In this document: positions 1-11,900 of the stretch, piece after piece | Layout of the letters: each line of letters begins with the position of its first letter | Position numbering within the stretch: position 1 is the first letter of the stretch | NCBI GenBank assembly: GCA_963797005.1 | Contig: CAWCOF010000003.1 | Coordinates: 62,001-126,000, forward strand | Direction of reading: 5' to 3' | From: AWTP1-13 sp963797005 | GTDB taxonomy: Bacteria > Pseudomonadota > Alphaproteobacteria > Rhizobiales > Hyphomicrobiaceae | DNA: 64,000 nt | The notes under the pieces: generated by a model | The model's database searches: none | What the model was told of the DNA's origin: nothing | The model's input: only the letters and a program-made list of their open reading frames with translations | Made by a program: the position numbers and the translations under genes

Positions 1-1
1 C

Positions 2-115
2 AGCAAGGACGTGGCGCCCGATGCGCTGGCGCTGGAGCGCAGCACTCAGGAGCAGCGGCCCGGCTGGGCGGCCAGGTTCCGGGCGGCCATGGGTAAACGC
101 AAGAAAAGTGGCTGA
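2..115 (+). CDS. glmU: C-terminus of bifunctional GlmU (partial)
   Basis: Only the last 37 codons are in the window, ending at TGA 113-115. The peptide runs SKDVAPDALALERS, then PGWAARFRA and a basic tail, which is the usual end of the left-handed beta-helix acetyltransferase domain of alphaproteobacterial GlmU. GlmU makes UDP-N-acetylglucosamine from glucosamine-1-phosphate. The next gene downstream on the same strand is glmS, the enzyme that starts the same pathway, which supports the call. A perfect 12-bp palindrome, TGTCCCGGGACA, lies at 126-137 between the two genes. The identification rests on the short tail plus context. Confidence 0.8.
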   Translation, partial: SKDVAPDALALERSTQEQRPGWAARFRAAMGKRKKSG

Positions 116-244
116 TGCCACCTTTTGTCCCGGGACATGACACTAGAAAAACCACGAAACAGAGATTGAGTTGAACGTTGCAGCCCGTTGGCACTACCAA
201 CAAAGGGGGCGTTGGCAGCCGACGGAACAACGGGGCATCAGGGC

Positions 245-2065
<1,821 letters not shown>

Positions 2066-2169
2066 GCGAATGGAGCAAGCCCGCGCGGGTTGCCTCCCGC
2101 AAATCGTGGGCTAGGTTGTCGGGCGGAGGCAACTCACAGTCCGGCAAACGTGACGGGAAGACCAAGGGG

Positions 2170-3274
2170 ATGACGCGAGGCTGGCGCAGGCTGGTAGTCG
2201 CGGCGGTCGTTGCGCCGACGCTGGCCTTCGCCTGCGCGGCCGGCAGCGACGCGGAGGCCGCATCCAAGGCGCAGGAACGCGCGCTCGCTGCCAGGAACAA
2301 GAGCAACAAGAGCAAGAAGCAGGACCCCGTCGAGGCGCAGCACACGATCGATGCGGCCTTCAAGCAGCTCGAGGCGGGCAAGGCCGACCAGGCCGTCGTC
2401 GCGCTGAGCACCGTGATCGCCCGCGGCAATCTCCCGCCCGCCCTGATGGCCAAGGCGCTGCTCTATCGCGGCATCGCCTACCGCCGGCAGAACAAGCCCG
2501 CGCAAGCCATCGCCGATCTGACGAGCGCCCTGTGGCTCAGGGGCGGCCTCGACGAGGGCGACCGCAAGGATGCCAACCTCCAGCGAGCGTCGGCCTTCAA
2601 GGAAGCGGGACTGAGCGAGACCGGCCAGCCTATTGCCTCGGCCGCCTCCGCTCGTGCGCCCTCCCCGCAAGCCCAATCGTCAACGCAGACCGCATCTGCA
2701 GGGTCGGGTTGGGGCGCCGAGACGACGCGCCAGCCGACGCAGCAATCGAGCGGCTGGAACCTGTTCGAGAACCTGTTCGGCGGCTCGTCCTCCTCCCCGC
2801 CGCCGCCCCCGCGGCCTCCCGCTCCTGTCGCCGCCGCACCGCCTTCCGCGCCCGTCGCCGCCGCGCGGTTGCGCCCCACCGGTTGCCAGGCCGCAGCCGC
2901 CACCGGCGCGCCGTGAGGTCCAGCCGCAGCAGACCGCGAGCAGCGGCTGGGCGAGCAATACCCGCGTGCAGGCTCATACCCGTGCACCGCCCGTCGAGAC
3001 CGGCGCGATTCCCGCCAAGGCACACGGCAAATACCGCATCCAGGTCGGCATCGTGCGCACCCAGGCCGAGGCCGACGCCTTGGCGGCCAAGGTCAGGCAC
3101 GAGCAGGGTGCCCTCCTCGCCTCCCGGGCCATGGAGATCGACCAGGCCGTGGTGGGCAACATGGGCTCGTTCTATCGGGTCCGGCTCGGGCCGTTCGCGT
3201 CCCAGGCGGAGACCAATGCCGCCTGTGCCCGCCTGAAAGGCACAGGCCTGGATTGCCTGGTGGTTACGCAATAA
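2170..3274 (+). CDS. secreted TPR-like/SPOR-domain protein (frameshifted)
   Basis: The N-terminus MTRGWRRLVVAAVVAPTLAF is a signal peptide or anchor. Residues about 45-115 form a TPR-like helical stretch (FKQLEAGKADQAVVALSTVI and YRGIAYRRQNKPAQAIADL). A Pro/Ala/Ser-rich linker follows, and the C-terminal 75 residues form a SPOR domain (KYRIQVGIVRTQAEADALAA, then FYRVRLGPFASQAET). SPOR domains bind denuded septal peptidoglycan, so a periplasmic cell-division or envelope role is likely. The reading frame changes by +1 inside the linker, between about 2865 and 2910: the first frame stops at 2916 while the SPOR part is in the next frame. Both halves look like one protein, so a sequencing insertion is the likely cause. 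Confidence 0.75.
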
Positions 3275-3465
3275 TCCCGGTTCAATTCGGAAAAAGCCCG
3301 GAAAAATAGGGCCTTGGCGGCGAGTCCTAGCCCAAGGACGGACTTCAAGCCGCCTTGCCTCATCCCCATGTCATGTGACAATGGCACTGGAACTGAGTCT
3401 GGTGCCCGTCTGGCTGGGCTCTGCCACGGCCCAGGGTGCCAGACTGCCCGCAGCGAGCCTTTGCT

Positions 3466-4299
3466 ATGCAGGACTTCAACAAGCCTCCGCCCGGGGAGGA
3501 CCACAACCTCGAGGCGGACCTCGCCAAGGAGGAGACCGGCGAGCTGAGGGCGGGGCTGGCCAAGCTTGCGCTCGAGGGACAGCCGGACCGGATGCACGCG
3601 GGCGCGCGCCTGCGCAACTACTTCCTCACGGGGCTGGTCGTGGTGGGGCCGGTCACCATCACGCTCTACATCGCGTGGTACTTCATCAACATCGTCGACG
3701 CGTGGGTGAAGCCATATATCCCCCGCTACTACAATCCTGACTACTACGTCACGTTTCCCATCCCCGGCGTCGGCCTGGTGTTCGCCATCGTCGGGCTCAC
3801 CCTGATCGGCGCGCTCGCCGCCAACCTGCTCGGCCGCTCGCTGATCAGCGCGGGCGAGATGGCGCTGGGGCGCATGCCGATCGTGCGCAACGTCTACCAG
3901 GGCCTCAAGCAGATCTTCGAGTCCGTCGTCACCGCCTCGGCGCCGAACCAGAGCTTCCAGAAGGTCGGCCTGATGGAGTTTCCCTCCAAGGGCATCTGGT
4001 CGATCGTGTTCGTGACCGGCGAGGCGGCCGAGCAGGTCGCCGCGGAATTTCCGAGCGAGGACATGATCAGCGTGTTCATGCCGACCGGCATGCTGCCGCC
4101 CTCCGGCTTCGTGTGCTTCGTGCCGCGCAGTCAGGTCATGCTCATCCAAATGAGCGTGGAGGACGCGGCCAAGATCATCATCTCCGCCGGCATGGTGAAC
4201 CCCGAGACGCAGGCCCGCCTCAAGGAGATCGTCGCCAAGACCCGCAACGGCGGCAAGCCCCCCACGGCCCCGGACGCTTTCGAGTCCCTCACCCGTTAG
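3466..4299 (+). CDS. DUF502 family membrane protein
   Basis: A 277-residue protein of the DUF502 family, whose function is unknown. Two transmembrane helices are visible, one at LRNYFLTGLVVVGPVTITLY and one at GLVFAIVGLTLIGALAANLL. They are followed by the family's conserved soluble part, including GRMPIVRNVYQGLKQI, an FVTGE segment and a FMPTGMLPPSGFVCFVP block. I chose ATG 3466 (MQDFNKPP) over the GTG/ATG 30 bp upstream because the extra residues have no family character; the ribosome binding site is weak for either. In many alphaproteobacteria this gene lies next to recG, as it does here apart from the intervening outer-membrane gene. Confidence 0.85.
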   Translation: MQDFNKPPPGEDHNLEADLAKEETGELRAGLAKLALEGQPDRMHAGARLRNYFLTGLVVVGPVTITLYIAWYFINIVDAWVKPYIPRYYNPDYYVTFPIPGVGLVFAIVGLTLIGALAANLLGRSLISAGEMALGRMPIVRNVYQGLKQIFESVVTASAPNQSFQKVGLMEFPSKGIWSIVFVTGEAAEQVAAEFPSEDMISVFMPTGMLPPSGFVCFVPRSQVMLIQMSVEDAAKIIISAGMVNPETQARLKEIVAKTRNGGKPPTAPDAFESLTR

Positions 4300-4307
4300 A
4301 CAGCCAT

Positions 4308-4385
4308 CAAGCCGCCCGAAACAGCCGCACGGCCTCGTCGCACGCCAGACGTCATCTCCGCGCAGGCGGAGATCCACGCCACTGA
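4308..4385. repeat. composite repeat: recG-tail-like 39 bp plus REP palindrome, copy 1
   Basis: Positions 4308-4346 closely match the last 39 bp of recG as written on the plus strand at 6021-6059. They are followed by ACGTCAT, a palindrome with arms CTCCGC and GCGGAG, and CACGCCACT. The same two-part unit recurs at 5859-5937. The element lies 9 bp beyond the stop of the DUF502 gene and has no coding character. Confidence 0.7.
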
Positions 4386-4593
4386 CGAGACCCTCTCCGC
4401 TTGCGTCCCCGGCCTGGGCGCCCGATCCGACCCGCGTCGGATCGGGGCGCGCAGAGCCGGGGCCTTGCCCGGCGCCGTCGTAGCTGCAGGTGCTCCGAGT
4501 GCTGGGCGCGGCCTTTCACGACTTCGGGGCAAGATCCCGGACAGCCTCGCTTCGGCTCGGGAAGCCGGCGCTCGGCTTCCGGGAACGCAACCC
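4386..4593. other. intergenic segment rich in short palindromes
   Basis: No gene is supported here. The stretch contains imperfect inverted repeats, for example GATCCGAC facing GTCGGATC at about 4424-4445, and GGCTTCCGGG-type arms around 4555-4582. Open frames through it are the usual GC-rich shadows. It looks like a landing zone for small repeats between the DUF502 gene and the outer-membrane gene. Confidence 0.5.
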
Positions 4594-4695
4594 TCAAGCC
4601 GCGCCAAACAGCGCACAGCCGCATCGCACGCGAACGAATGGAGCCGCAACCGTTCGGCGCAGCGCCTCGCCGCGCGTCGAGGCGAGGTGCGGGTC
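4594..4695. repeat. degenerate ~100 bp copy of the recG 3' end
   Basis: This stretch aligns over about 100 bp with 6021-6115, the end of recG. Shared blocks include CAGCGCCTCGCCGCGCG and GAGGTGCGGGTCC, with substitutions and small indels between them. The orientation is the same as in recG. It ends 5 bp before the stop codon of the outer-membrane gene, so that gene lies between this copy and the true recG end. Confidence 0.65.
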
Positions 4696-4700
4696 CCCCT

Positions 4701-5583
4701 TCAGAATCTGTAGTTGAGACCGAGGCGCGCGATCTGCGCCGTCAACTGGGCGTCGACCTGCATGGTCTGGGTGAAGGCTGCCGTGTTGCTTGTCGGGACC
4801 GGAACGCGCATCGAGCCGAGGTCCACGTAGAGGTATTCCGCCTTGATCGACCAGTTCCTGCGGAGCAGCCACTCTACGCCGCCGCCGGCGGCCCAGCCCG
4901 CCCTGATCTCGGTCCTGCTGCCGGAGCCGGTGCCGCCCGGGAAGCCGCGCTGATCGCGTTGTCGCTATAGCTGCTCGAGAACTTGAACTGCGAGAAAGCC
5001 AGCCCGCCCGTCGCATACAGAAGGACGCTCGGCGCGCAGGCGAAGCCCACGCGCGCTCGAATCGTGGCGAGCCAGTCGGCCCTCATCTTCTCCGTGAGCG
5101 TGTACTGAGTGCCGAGGAATGTGAACGGGAAGAGCCCGGTCGCGCTGCTGGACCGGCCAAGATCGAGGGCGCCGAAATCTCCCTCGGCACCGTAGACGAG
5201 AGCGCCGCTCTGCCAGCTTTGGCCCGCCTGGACACCTCCCGCGAACCCGGTGGAGGAGAGCCTGCCCGTGCCGCTCGCCGCCACGGTCGTGCCGTTGACG
5301 ACCGAGGCATCGGGAGCAGCGCCGCAGAACGTGGCGTTGGCTGCGGACGGAGGGCAGCCAGGGTCGGTCGCGTAGCTCGATCGACCCCACGCCGCCCCGG
5401 CGTTGATCCCCACGTAGGGACCGTGAAGGGCCCGCGCCCTTCGGCCTGCGTCGACGCGGAAAGGACTGCGAGCGCGGCGCCCGCGAGCGCGGCCAGCGCA
5501 ATGGCGCGGCTCCCTCCGCCCGAGCCGAAGCGAGCGGGCGTCCGGCCAAGCCGGGAGACGGCGTGGGAAAGCCTGCACAGCAT
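4701..5583 (-). CDS. outer-membrane beta-barrel protein, OMP25/31-like (two frameshifts)
   Basis: The start MLCRLSHAVS leads into a signal peptide (IALAALAGAALAVLSASTQA). The mature part has the repeated aromatic/Gly strands of rhizobial OMP25/31-type porins: GPYVGINAGAAWGRSSY, GFAGGVQAGQSWQ, LYATGGLAFSQFKF, GVEWLLRRNWSIKAEYLY and the terminal strand ARLGLNYRF ending at 4701-4703. The C-terminal Phe is typical of BAM-inserted barrels. Two one-base losses are inferred, near 5420 (between GPF and GPYVG) and near 4955 (between AISA and GFPGG). Unlike the other breaks in the window, both are deletions. The gene is flanked on both sides by repeats carrying recG-tail sequence, which suggests it was inserted next to recG. 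About 294 aa when repaired. Confidence 0.75.
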
Positions 5584-5858
5584 GTTCGACCAATCCTGCT
5601 GGTTGGCGCGCGGCGGCGACTACGAGCTACGACTGGCCGACGATGAATCGGATATGGCGATGATGCCTGCAAGGATTTGCGAAAGGATAACCGGCACCGG
5701 GCGCGGGCGGCCCTTTTCCACCTCGAACTCCGATCTGCTGTCCATCGACAGGGCTTCGACCGGGCAATTGGGGTGTCCGCTGCAGGACAGCGGATAAGTG
5801 CGCCATCGCAGGCAGCATTCGGCCTCGCGTATGCGCCTTTCCGGAATGCAGCCGCCCT
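5584..5858. other. intergenic region upstream of the outer-membrane gene
   Basis: This should hold the promoter of the minus-strand beta-barrel gene. No clear coding frame is seen; the small frames on both strands lack recognisable products or ribosome binding sites. Nothing more can be assigned from the sequence. Confidence 0.4.
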
Positions 5859-5937
5859 CAAGCCGCGCGAAACAACCGCACGGCCTCGTCGCACGCCAAC
5901 GTCATGCCCGCGAAGGCGGGCACCCACGCCACTCAAT
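5859..5937. repeat. composite repeat: recG-tail-like 39 bp plus REP palindrome, copy 2
   Basis: Positions 5859-5897 match 4308-4346 at about 37 of 39 positions. They continue with AACGTCAT, a palindrome with arms CCCGC and GCGGG, and CACGCCACT. The unit has the same structure as copy 1 and lies on the other side of the outer-membrane gene. Confidence 0.7.
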
Positions 5938-5967
5938 TGCGGTGCAACACGGCGTCCGACTGCGTTG

Positions 5968-5998
5968 CGTGGATCTCCGCCTACGCGGAGATGACGCG
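5968..5998. repeat. REP-like palindrome, inverted copy
   Basis: The text GTGGATCTCCGCCTACGCGG onward is nearly the reverse complement of the REP part at 4351-4380. With 5901-5937 it forms an inverted pair just downstream of the recG stop, possibly acting as a bidirectional 3'-end structure. Confidence 0.6.
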
Positions 5999-6019
5999 GG
6001 CTGAGAGCGAGCGCGCATC

Positions 6020-8139
6020 TCACGCCGCGCGAAATAGGCGCACGGCCTCGTCGCATTCGAACAGGTAGAGCAGCAGCTTCAGCGCCTCGCCGCGCGCAGA
6101 GGTGAGGTGCGGGTCCTGCCCGAGCACCAGCCGCGCGTCGTCGCGCGCGGCCGCCAGCAGGTCCTGGAACCCCGGCACGTCGGCGATGCGGAACTCCGGC
6201 ATGCCGCTCTGGCGCGCGCCCATCACCTCGCCGCCGCCCCTCAGCTCCAGGTCCTTCTCGGCGATCTTGAAGCCGTCCTCGGTCGCTTCCATCATCTCCA
6301 GGCGCTGGCGCGCGTTCTCGCCCAGCGGCGATTTGTAGAGCAGCATGCAGAAGCTCTCGCGCGTGCCGCGGCCGACCCGCCCGCGCAGCTGGTGCAGCTG
6401 CGCAAGCCCGAAGCGCTCGGCGTGCTCGATCACCATGATGTTGGCGTTGGGCACGTCGACGCCGACCTCGATCACCGTGGTCGCCACCAGCACCTTGAGC
6501 ACCTTGGCCTGGAAGGCGGCCATGGTCTGGTCCTTGGCGGTGCCCGTCATGGCTCCGTGCAGCAGGCCGACCTTGCCCGCGCCGAACAGCTGGCAGAGGT
6601 AGGCATGCCGCTCCTCGGCCGCCGCCAGCTCGGACTTGTCGGAGCCCTCGATCAGCGGGCACACCCAGTAGATCTGCGCGCCCTCGGCGAGCTGCACGCG
6701 CAGCCGCTCGATCAGCCGCTCGATCAATTCCACGGGGATCGCCTTGGTGACGATCGGCTTGCGTCCGGCGGGCTTCTCGGTCAGCCGCGACACGTCGAGG
6801 TCGCCGTAGTGCGTCATCAGTAGCGTGCGCGGGATCGGCGTCGCCGTCATCACCAGCACGTTGGCGCCGCCTTTGCCGCCCTTGGTCTGCAGCGCAAGCC
6901 GCTGGTGCACGCCGAAGCGGTGCTGCTCGTCGATGACGGCGAAGGCCAGGTCCTTGAACGTCACGTCGGACTGGAACAGCGCGTGCGTGCCGATCAGGAT
7001 ATCGATCTCGCCGGACTGCAGGCGCTCGAGCAGCTCGGCGCGCGGGCGGCCCTTCTCGCGGCCCGTGAGCAGCGCGACCGTGAGGCCGGCTTTGTCCGCC
7101 AGCGGGGCGATCGTCTCGGCATGCTGCCGCGCCAGCACCTCGGTCGGCGCCATCAGCGCCGCCTGCGTGCCCGCCTCGACCGCAATCGCCATGGCCATCA
7201 GCGCCACCACCGTCTTGCCGGAGCCGACGTCGCCCTGCAGCAGCCGCAGCATGCGGAAGGGTGCGGCCATGTCGTCGGCGATCTCCTTCAGGGCCTGGCG
7301 CTGCGAGTTGGTGAGCGACGAACGGCAAGGCATCGGCGATGCGCGCGCGGATCGCCCCGTCGCCTTCGATGCCGCGGCCTGGCTGCGACTTGAGGCTCTG
7401 GCGCACGAGCGCCAGCGCCAGCTGCCCGGCCAGCAGCTCGTCGTAGGCGAGGCGCTGCCACGGCGGCGATCCGGCCGAGACGTCGGGCGCCTCCTCGGGG
7501 CGATGCAGGCGCATGAAGCGCGGTCTTGATATCCGGCCAGCCGCGGCTCTTGAGCCAGGCCGCGTCCTGCCACTCGGGCAGATCGGGCACGCGCTCCAGC
7601 CCTTGGCGAACGGCCTTGAGCAGCACCTTGCCCGAGAGGCCCGCGGTGAGCGGATAGACGGGCTCCAGCAGCGGCAGCTCGGCGCGGGCTTCCGGCGCCA
7701 CGATATAGTCGGGGTGCGACATCTGCTTCTTGTCGTTGTAGCTCTCCACGCGGCCGCTGACCGTGCGCAGGCTCCCGGTCGGCAGCTGGCGCTCGATGAA
7801 GCTGCGCTCGGCGTGGAAGAACACGAGGTCGATCTTGCCCGTCTCGTCCTCGCAGGTGACCTTGTAGGGCGCCCTGGTGTTGCCGCGTGGGCCCGGCTTG
7901 TGCTTCAGGACGCGCAGCTCGAGCGTGGCAATCGTGCCGGGCACGGCGGCGGCCACCGTCGGCGTGGCGCGGCGGTCGATGACCCCGGTGGGCGCGTGCC
8001 AGAGGAGATCGATGACGCGCGGCTCGCTCACCCCCGGCGGCAGCCGCAGCGCCGACTTGAGCAAAATCTCCATGCGCGGCCCGATGCCGGAGAGGTTCCG
8101 GGCGGAGGCAAACAGCGGGACGAGCTGATGGGGACGCAT
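6020..8139 (-). CDS. recG: ATP-dependent DNA helicase RecG (two frameshifts)
   Basis: RecG remodels stalled replication forks and branched DNA. The N-terminal wedge/OB part includes LLWHAPTGVIDRR and SYNDKKQMSHPDYI. The helicase core shows Walker A GDVGSGKT, the DEQHRFGV box in place of DExH, TATPIPRTL, and a C-terminal end DEAVRLFRAA. The frame changes by +1 twice, near 7513 (KTALHA to LHRPEE) and near 7318 (DALPF to SLTNSQRQAL). In each case deleting one base restores the family sequence exactly. About 706 aa when repaired, normal for RecG. The ATG at 8137-8139 directly abuts an inverted repeat. The gene is divergent from sdhE-mfd, a common alphaproteobacterial order. Confidence 0.93.
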
Positions 8140-8214
8140 CTAGTGTCCTGATCGTGAAATTCGCCTCAATCTGCGGCTTGCTCGGAACGAATTTCGCGAT
8201 CTGAAGGACACTAG
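8140..8214. repeat. inverted repeat 1 (CTAGTGTCCT-ended)
   Basis: Arms 8140-8163 (CTAGTGTCCTGATCGTGAAA onward) and 8188-8214 (CGAATTTCGCGATCTGAAGG onward) pair with a few mismatches around a 24-nt loop. The left arm begins one base before the recG start codon, so the hairpin occupies the recG leader. Confidence 0.75.
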
Positions 8215-8226
8215 CAAATGATGGAT

Positions 8227-8308
8227 TCTAGTGTGATTCAGATCGAGAAGTCCGCTCCGCCACCCCAGCCAAACGCGATGTAGCGGACTTCTCGATCATC
8301 ACACTAGA
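8227..8308. repeat. inverted repeat 2 (TCTAGTGTGAT-ended)
   Basis: Arms 8227-8256 and 8282-8308 pair almost perfectly; both contain GATCGAGAAGTCCGCT or its complement. The outer ends (TCTAGTGT and ACACTAGA) resemble those of inverted repeat 1, suggesting one MITE-like family with different interiors. Confidence 0.75.
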
Positions 8309-8310
8309 AA

Positions 8311-8378
8311 GGGGGTCAGACCCCTTGCCTCATCCTTGCGTGTTGTAACGAAGCGACGAGCCAAGGGGCCTGACCCCC
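8311..8378. repeat. inverted repeat 3 (GGGGGTCAGACCCC-type)
   Basis: Arms GGGGGTCAGACCCCTT (8311-8326) and AAGGGGCCTGACCCCC (8363-8378) flank a 36-nt loop. The arm itself is palindromic around GGTCAGACC. It is unrelated to the two inverted repeats immediately upstream. Confidence 0.75.
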
Positions 8379-8500
8379 GGCCATGCTTTTCTGTCCGCGC
8401 TTGTGGGCCTATATGAGGCGGTCCAGCCCGGCGAGCGTGGCGGCGGGCCCTGGGGCCGTCAAGCATGTGGGCCGAGTTATCCGAGCCAAACTGGTTGCCA

Positions 8501-8779
8501 ATGGCAGACGATATCGACAGCCGCCGCCGGCGTGCGGCCTACCGGGCCGGCCATCGCGGCACGAAGGAGATGGACTGGGTCCTGGGCCGTTACGCCGACG
8601 CCCGGCTCGGGGCCATGTCGGCCGACGCGCTCGCCCTGTTCGAGCGGCTGTTGTTGCTGCCCGACCCCGACCTCAGCGACATGATCCTCCCCCCCCACAC
8701 CCCGGCGCCGGCAGAGTTCGCCGACCTGATCGCCGCCGTGCGCGCCTTCCACGGCCTGAAGGACGCCGGCCAGTCATGA
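8501..8779 (+). CDS. sdhE: FAD assembly factor SdhE (succinate dehydrogenase assembly factor 2)
   Basis: SdhE helps attach FAD covalently to SdhA. The 92-residue product has the family core RRAAYRAGHRGTKEMDWVLG, which contains the conserved R-G-x-x-E motif, then FERLLLLPDPDL. I chose ATG 8501 (MADDIDSRRR); an in-frame ATG at 8465 would add 12 residues, and neither has a clear Shine-Dalgarno sequence. The gene sits between divergent recG and mfd, the usual alphaproteobacterial neighbourhood, which supports the call. The C-terminus DAGQS ends at TGA 8777-8779, 11 bp before a large palindromic repeat. Confidence 0.88.
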   Translation: MADDIDSRRRRAAYRAGHRGTKEMDWVLGRYADARLGAMSADALALFERLLLLPDPDLSDMILPPHTPAPAEFADLIAAVRAFHGLKDAGQS

Positions 8780-8789
8780 GGACGCTCAT

Positions 8790-8960
8790 TCTCCCTCTCC
8801 CCGCTTGCCCTCGGGCCATCCACTCGGGCGTGCTACCCGCAGCCGGCCCGAGGGCATGCGGGGAGAGGGTCGGGGTGAGGGGCAGATGCAGACGCCGGAG
8901 CAAGCGGCTGCCCCTCACCCTAACCCTCTCCCCATGCCGGAAGGGGCATGGGGCGAGGGA
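8790..8960. repeat. family A palindromic repeat (GGGGAGAGGG arms)
   Basis: A first hairpin pairs CCCTCTCCCCGCTTGCCCTC with its complement ending at 8870. It is followed by GTCGGGGTGAGGGGCAG and, after a short spacer, the reverse motif CTGCCCCTCACCCTAACCCT and a second small hairpin. The last bases, GGGCGAGGGA, touch the mfd start codon and may serve as its ribosome binding site. Related copies occur at seven other places in the window. Confidence 0.8.
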
Positions 8961-11900
8961 ATGCCGGTGGGCGCCATGAGGGAGCTGCTGACCGGGGTGC
9001 CGGAGGGCTTCACCGCGTTCGTCCTTGCGCGCCTCGCCCAGGAAGCAGGGCCGGCGCATCTCTTCCTGCACGTCGCCCGCGACGACCGCCGGCTCGAGGC
9101 GCTGGCCGAGGGCCTGGCCTTCGTTACCCCGCAGGTCCGCGTCATCCAGCTCCCCGCCTGGGACACGGTGCCCTACGACCGCATCGGGCCGAACGCGGAG
9201 ATCGTGGCGATGCGCATCGCCGCCCTCGCCCGCCTCGCCGCCACGGCGCGCAAGGGGCAGACGATCGTGCTCACCACTGCCAATGCCATCCTGCAGCGCG
9301 TGCCCTCGCGCGAGTTCCTGCGCCGGTCGCTGAAGACCATCGCGCCAGGGCAGCGCATCGACCTGAACCGGCTGGCGCAGCGGCTCAACCTCGCCGGCTA
9401 CCAGCGCACCGGCACGGTGATGGAGCCCGGCGAGTATGCCGTGCGCGGCGGCATCCTCGACCTGTTCCCGCCCGCACGGCAAAGCCCGGTGCGCCTCGAC
9501 TTCTTCGGCGACACGCTGGAGCACATGAAGGCGTTCGACCCCGAGACGCAGCGCACGGGAAAGATCGTGCAGAGGCTCACCCTCATGCCGATGAGCGAGG
9601 TGGCGTTCGGGGAAGCCGCGGAAAAGCAGTTCCGCCGCGGCTATATGGAGACCTTCGGACCCGTCACGAGCGAGGACCCGCTCTACGAGGCCGTCTCCGC
9701 CGGCCAGCGCTATCCGGGCATGGAGCACTGGCTGCCGCTGTTCCACGAGCACATGGAGACGCTGTTCGACTACGTGCCCGATGCTGCGGTCAGCTTCGAT
9801 CACCTGGTCGACGAGGCCGTGGCCGAGCGGCTCGAGCTGATCGCCGACCACTACGATGCGCGCGTGAAGGGCCTCGAGAGCCATGCCTTCGGCGCGCCGC
9901 CCTACAAGCCGGTGCCGCCCAAGGCCATGTTCCTGATGCGCGAGGAATGGGACGGCCTGCTCGCGGCCCGCACCGTGCGCCGCATGACGCCCTTCGAGGA
10001 GGCGCCGGATGCCGATGGCCGCAAAGACAAGGTCCGCTCCTTCGGCGGGCGCGCGGGCCGCAGCTTCGCCGCCGAGCGGGCCACCCCGGACGTCAACGCG
10101 TTCGACGCCGCCGCAGCGCATGTGCGCGCCCTGCAGGGGCGGAACAAGCGCGTCATCGTCGCCGCCTTCACCCCCGGCGCCCGCGAGCGGCTGGCGACGC
10201 TGCTGGGCGAGCATGATCTGCCCAATGCCCGCAAGGTCGACAGCTACCTGGAGGCGGCCGCGCTGCCGGCCGATACGGCGGCGTTCGTCGTGCTGGGGCT
10301 CGAGCAGGGGTTCGAGACCGCCGACCTCGCCGTCATCGGCGAGCAGGACATCCTCGGCGATCGCCTTGTCCGCCCGCGCCGCGCGCGCCGGGCCGCCGAC
10401 GTCATCACGGAAGCCACCAGCCTCGGCGTCGGCGACCTCGTCGTGCACGCCGACCACGGCATCGGCCGCTTCGACGGCCTCACCACCATCACCGCGCTCG
10501 GCGCCCCGCACGACTGCCTGGAGATCGGCTACGCCGGCGGCGACAAGCTCTATCTGCCGGTCGAGAACATCGAGCTGCTGTCGCGCTACGGCTCCGCCGA
10601 CGGGCTCGCCCAGCTCGACCGGCTCGGCGGCGTCGCCTGGCAGACGCGCAAGGCGCGCCTCAAGCAGCGCATCCGCGAGATCGCCGCCGACCTCATCAAG
10701 GTCGCCGCCCTGCGCCAGTTGCGCCAGGCGCCGCCCATGTCGCCGCCGCACGGCCCCTACGAGGAGTTCACCGCCCGCTTCCCCTACGACGAGACCGACG
10801 AGCAGGCGACCAGCATCGACACCGTGCTGGACGATCTCTCCTCCGGCAAGCCGATGGACCGGCTGGTGTGCGGCGATGTCGGTTTCGGCAAGACCGAGGT
10901 GGGCCTGCGGGCCGCGTTCGTTGCGGCGCTCGCCGGCTATCAGGTGGCGGTGGTCGTGCCTACCACGCTGCTCGCGCGCCAGCACTACGCGACCTTCTCC
11001 GCGCGCTTCAAGGGGCTGCCCGTGCGCATCGCGCAGCTGTCGCGGCTGGTTGCGCCCAAGGAGCTGGCCGCCGCCAAGGCCGGCATCAAGGACGGCACCA
11101 TCGACATCGCCATCGGCACCCACGCGCTGCTCGGCAAGAGCATCGACTTTGCCCGCCTCGGCCTGCTGATCGTCGACGAGGAGCAGCACTTCGGCGTGGT
11201 GCACAAGGAGCGCCTCAAGCAGATGCGCGAGGACGTGCATGTCCTCACCCTCACCGCCACGCCGATCCCGCGCACCCTCCAGCTGGCGCTGTCCGGCGTG
11301 CGCGAGCTCTCGCTCATCACCACGCCGCCGGTCGACCGCCTCGCCGTGCGCACCTACATCTCGCCCTTCGACCCCGTCATCGTGCGCGAGGCGCTGCGGC
11401 GCGAGCGCTATCGCGGCGGGCAGAGCTTCTACGTGGTGCCGCGCATCTCGGACCTGGAGGACGTGGCCGAGTTCCTCGGCCAGGAGACGCCGGAGCTGCA
11501 GGGTCGGCCGCGCCCACGGCCAGCTCTCCCCCGGCACGCTGGAAGACGTCATGAGCGCCTTCTACGACGGCAAGTACGACGTGCTGCTGTCCACGGCCAT
11601 CGTCGAATCCGGCCTCGACATCGCCAACGCCAACACGCTGATCGTGCACCGCGCCGACATGTTCGGCCTCGCCCAGCTCTATCAGCTCCGCGGCCGCGTC
11701 GGCCGCTCCAAGACGCGCGCCTACGCCTATTTCACCACGCCCAACGGCGAGAAGCTCACCCCCGGCGCCGAGAAGCGCCTCAAGGTCCTGCAGTCGCTCG
11801 ACACCTTGGGCGCCGGCTTCTCGCTCGCCTCCCACGACCTCGACATCCGCGGCGCCGGCAACCTGCTGGGCGAGGAGCAGTCCGGCCACATCCGCGAGGT

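Noticed and set aside
8673..11552. 959-codon open frame antisense to mfd.
   Set aside because: Shadow frame: low-complexity composition, no family signature, and mfd on the other strand is unmistakable.
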